Origin: Actinomycetes bacterium
Lineage (GTDB): Bacteria; Actinomycetota; Actinomycetes; Actinomycetales; Cellulomonadaceae
DNA: 6,500 nucleotides
Assembly: GCA_023428465.1 (NCBI GenBank)
Contig: JAEYXM010000195.1
Coordinates: 1 to 6,500, forward strand
Reading direction: 5' to 3'
Below are positions 5,535 to 6,500 of this stretch, in pieces. How positions within the stretch are numbered: the first letter of the stretch is position 1; every line of letters begins with the position of its first letter. The notes beneath the pieces are model-generated. The model was not told the DNA's origin. It worked only from the letters and a program-made list of their open reading frames with translations, and searched no databases. The translations under genes and the position numbers were made by a program.

Positions 5535-6500
5535 TCAGGACAGCTGGACCTCGAAGAGCTCCACCCGGTTCTCGCCCGCCGCGTTCTGCGGCAGCACGGT
5601 GAACCACAGGACGATGTGCTGCGCCTGGGTCGGCTGGCTCAGGGTGAGCACGGTCGTGGCGCTCATCGGGCCCGACGCGAGGACGGGCCCCTCGGTCGGC
5701 GTGCTCGGGTCGGTCGCACGCACCTCGACGTTCCCGCCCGACCCCCCCGTGAGCAGCGTGATCGTCGTGACGGTCGCCGGCTCGGTCAGGGTGATGGCGT
5801 ACCCGATGCCGGGCTTCATGCCGAACTCGGGGTTGTTGTACATCCGCGAGAACCACTTGGTGGTCGGGTCTCCGTCGACCGCCAGGTGCACGGCCTCCGG
5901 GTGCTCGTTGTTGTCGCCACCCGGCGGCGGGTCGAGCATCTGGACCGAGGCGATGACCGGCGCGGCGCCCGACGGCGGCGCGGCAGTCGTCGGGTCGGCG
6001 GGCGGCGGCTGCGGGGCCGGGTCCTCGTCGGGGGCGGTGTCCTCGCCCTCACCCTCGTCGTCGGGCGCCGCCGCGCCGTTGCCGGTGAGGTCGATGCCGG
6101 TGTCGCCGCCGACGGATGGCGGTGCGGTGAGGGACTTGAACGCCCACCAGACGCCGAACACGACCAGGAGCCCGATGAGGCCGAGGACGATCGGGGTCGC
6201 GTTGACGGTGCGCCGCCCGGCGTCCTGCGCCTCGCCGATGAACATGTCGAAGTCGTCGCCGTGGGAGGGCGGCGGAACGACGGGCGGGGGCGCGGTAGGC
6301 GCCCCGTAGCCACCGGCGCCACCACCCATACCGGCAGCACCGCCACCGGCGGCCGACGCGATCGCCGACGCCCGCACCGGCGCACCCGGAGCACCGGCCA
6401 CACCGACGCCGGGCGCCGAAGCACCCGGCTGGGCGGGTGGCGGCGTGCCCTGGCGGGGTGCAGCGGGCTCGCTGAACGACGTGCGGACGGACTGTCGCTG
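5535..6500 (-). CDS. MurJ-associated pseudokinase-type membrane protein, C-terminal half (TM plus discoidin-like domain), partial
   Basis: The frame is open to the window edge (321 residues visible), so the N-terminus lies outside. Residues 1-80 are Pro/Gly/Ala-rich low complexity, probably a cytoplasmic linker. Basic RR (96-97) precedes one transmembrane helix (about 102-123, VLGLIGLLVVFGVWWAF). An acidic/proline-rich linker (about 143-180) leads to a terminal domain of some 140 residues. That domain has marks of a discoidin/galactose-binding-like fold: AVDGDPTTKWFS, then KPGIGYAITL, then VTTITLLTGG. The same layout (cytoplasmic pseudokinase, one TM, outer carbohydrate-binding-like domain) ends mycobacterial MviN/MurJ (Rv3910), which is encoded near trxB-trxC there. 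I infer that this is a stand-alone version with its kinase-like domain upstream of the edge. The kinase part is not visible, so the name rests on the tail and context. It ends 205 bases before the trxB start. Confidence 0.72.
   Translation of the reverse strand, partial: QRQSVRTSFSEPAAPRQGTPPPAQPGASAPGVGVAGAPGAPVRASAIASAAGGGAAGMGGGAGGYGAPTAPPPVVPPPSHGDDFDMFIGEAQDAGRRTVNATPIVLGLIGLLVVFGVWWAFKSLTAPPSVGGDTGIDLTGNGAAAPDDEGEGEDTAPDEDPAPQPPPADPTTAAPPSGAAPVIASVQMLDPPPGGDNNEHPEAVHLAVDGDPTTKWFSRMYNNPEFGMKPGIGYAITLTEPATVTTITLLTGGSGGNVEVRATDPSTPTEGPVLASGPMSATTVLTLSQPTQAQHIVLWFTVLPQNAAGENRVELFEVQLS

Noticed and set aside
4406..5602. Long open frame on the + strand opposite trxB
   Set aside because: It is antisense to a certain gene, has the composition expected of a GC-rich complement, and shows no recognisable domain or ribosome binding site.
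1..6500. DnaA boxes/oriC, tRNA genes, insertion sequences, CRISPR
   Set aside because: I found no TTGTCCACA-like cluster, cloverleaf, transposase motif or spaced repeat array. The origin is probably nearby but not inside the window.

Overview
The window is a high-GC bacterial chromosome segment with actinobacterial gene order and protein signatures. The order is rsmG(gidB) - parA - parB, converging on a block of aminotransferase - trxA - trxB - membrane protein on the opposite strand. This is the origin-proximal neighbourhood known from Mycobacterium and Streptomyces. The missing sigM, the split pseudokinase-like gene and the codon bias fit Micrococcales (Cellulomonas-like), but that rank is an inference from memory, not a search result.

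Layout. On the + strand, positions 1-240 are the C-terminal end of the 16S rRNA methyltransferase RsmG. ParA (318-1328) and ParB (1328-2428) follow and are translationally coupled; they are the chromosome segregation ATPase and its CTPase/DNA-binding partner. The convergent gap 2429-2559 is dense in structure: three 18-bp tandem repeats each carrying GGCGCGCC, a 28-bp strictly alternating purine-pyrimidine tract, and two hairpins. On the - strand come a class I/II PLP-dependent aminotransferase (2560-3921), thioredoxin (4008-4331) and thioredoxin reductase (4328-5329). The last two overlap by 4 bases and form a trxB-trxA operon. A near-consensus SigR/SigH-type (disulfide-stress) promoter lies about 44 bases upstream of the trxB start. 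The final gene (5535 to beyond 6500, - strand) encodes the C-terminal half of a single-pass membrane protein with a Pro/Gly/Ala-rich cytoplasmic linker, an acidic/proline-rich external linker and a discoidin-like ligand-binding domain. It resembles the tail of the MurJ-associated pseudokinase.

How they work together. rsmG, parA and parB serve ribosome modification and origin segregation. trxB and trxA pass electrons from NADPH to protein disulfides and are probably induced by thiol oxidation. The partial membrane protein probably belongs to peptidoglycan precursor export or control with a murJ gene just outside the window.

Most of the window is conserved housekeeping DNA and I do not see a new defence or mobile system. 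The best leads are the SigR-type promoter, a 21-bp tandem duplication of the last seven codons of trxA including its stop, the structured convergent spacer after parB, and the split pseudokinase-tail gene abutting trxB. No stretch longer than 300 bases lacks a gene.
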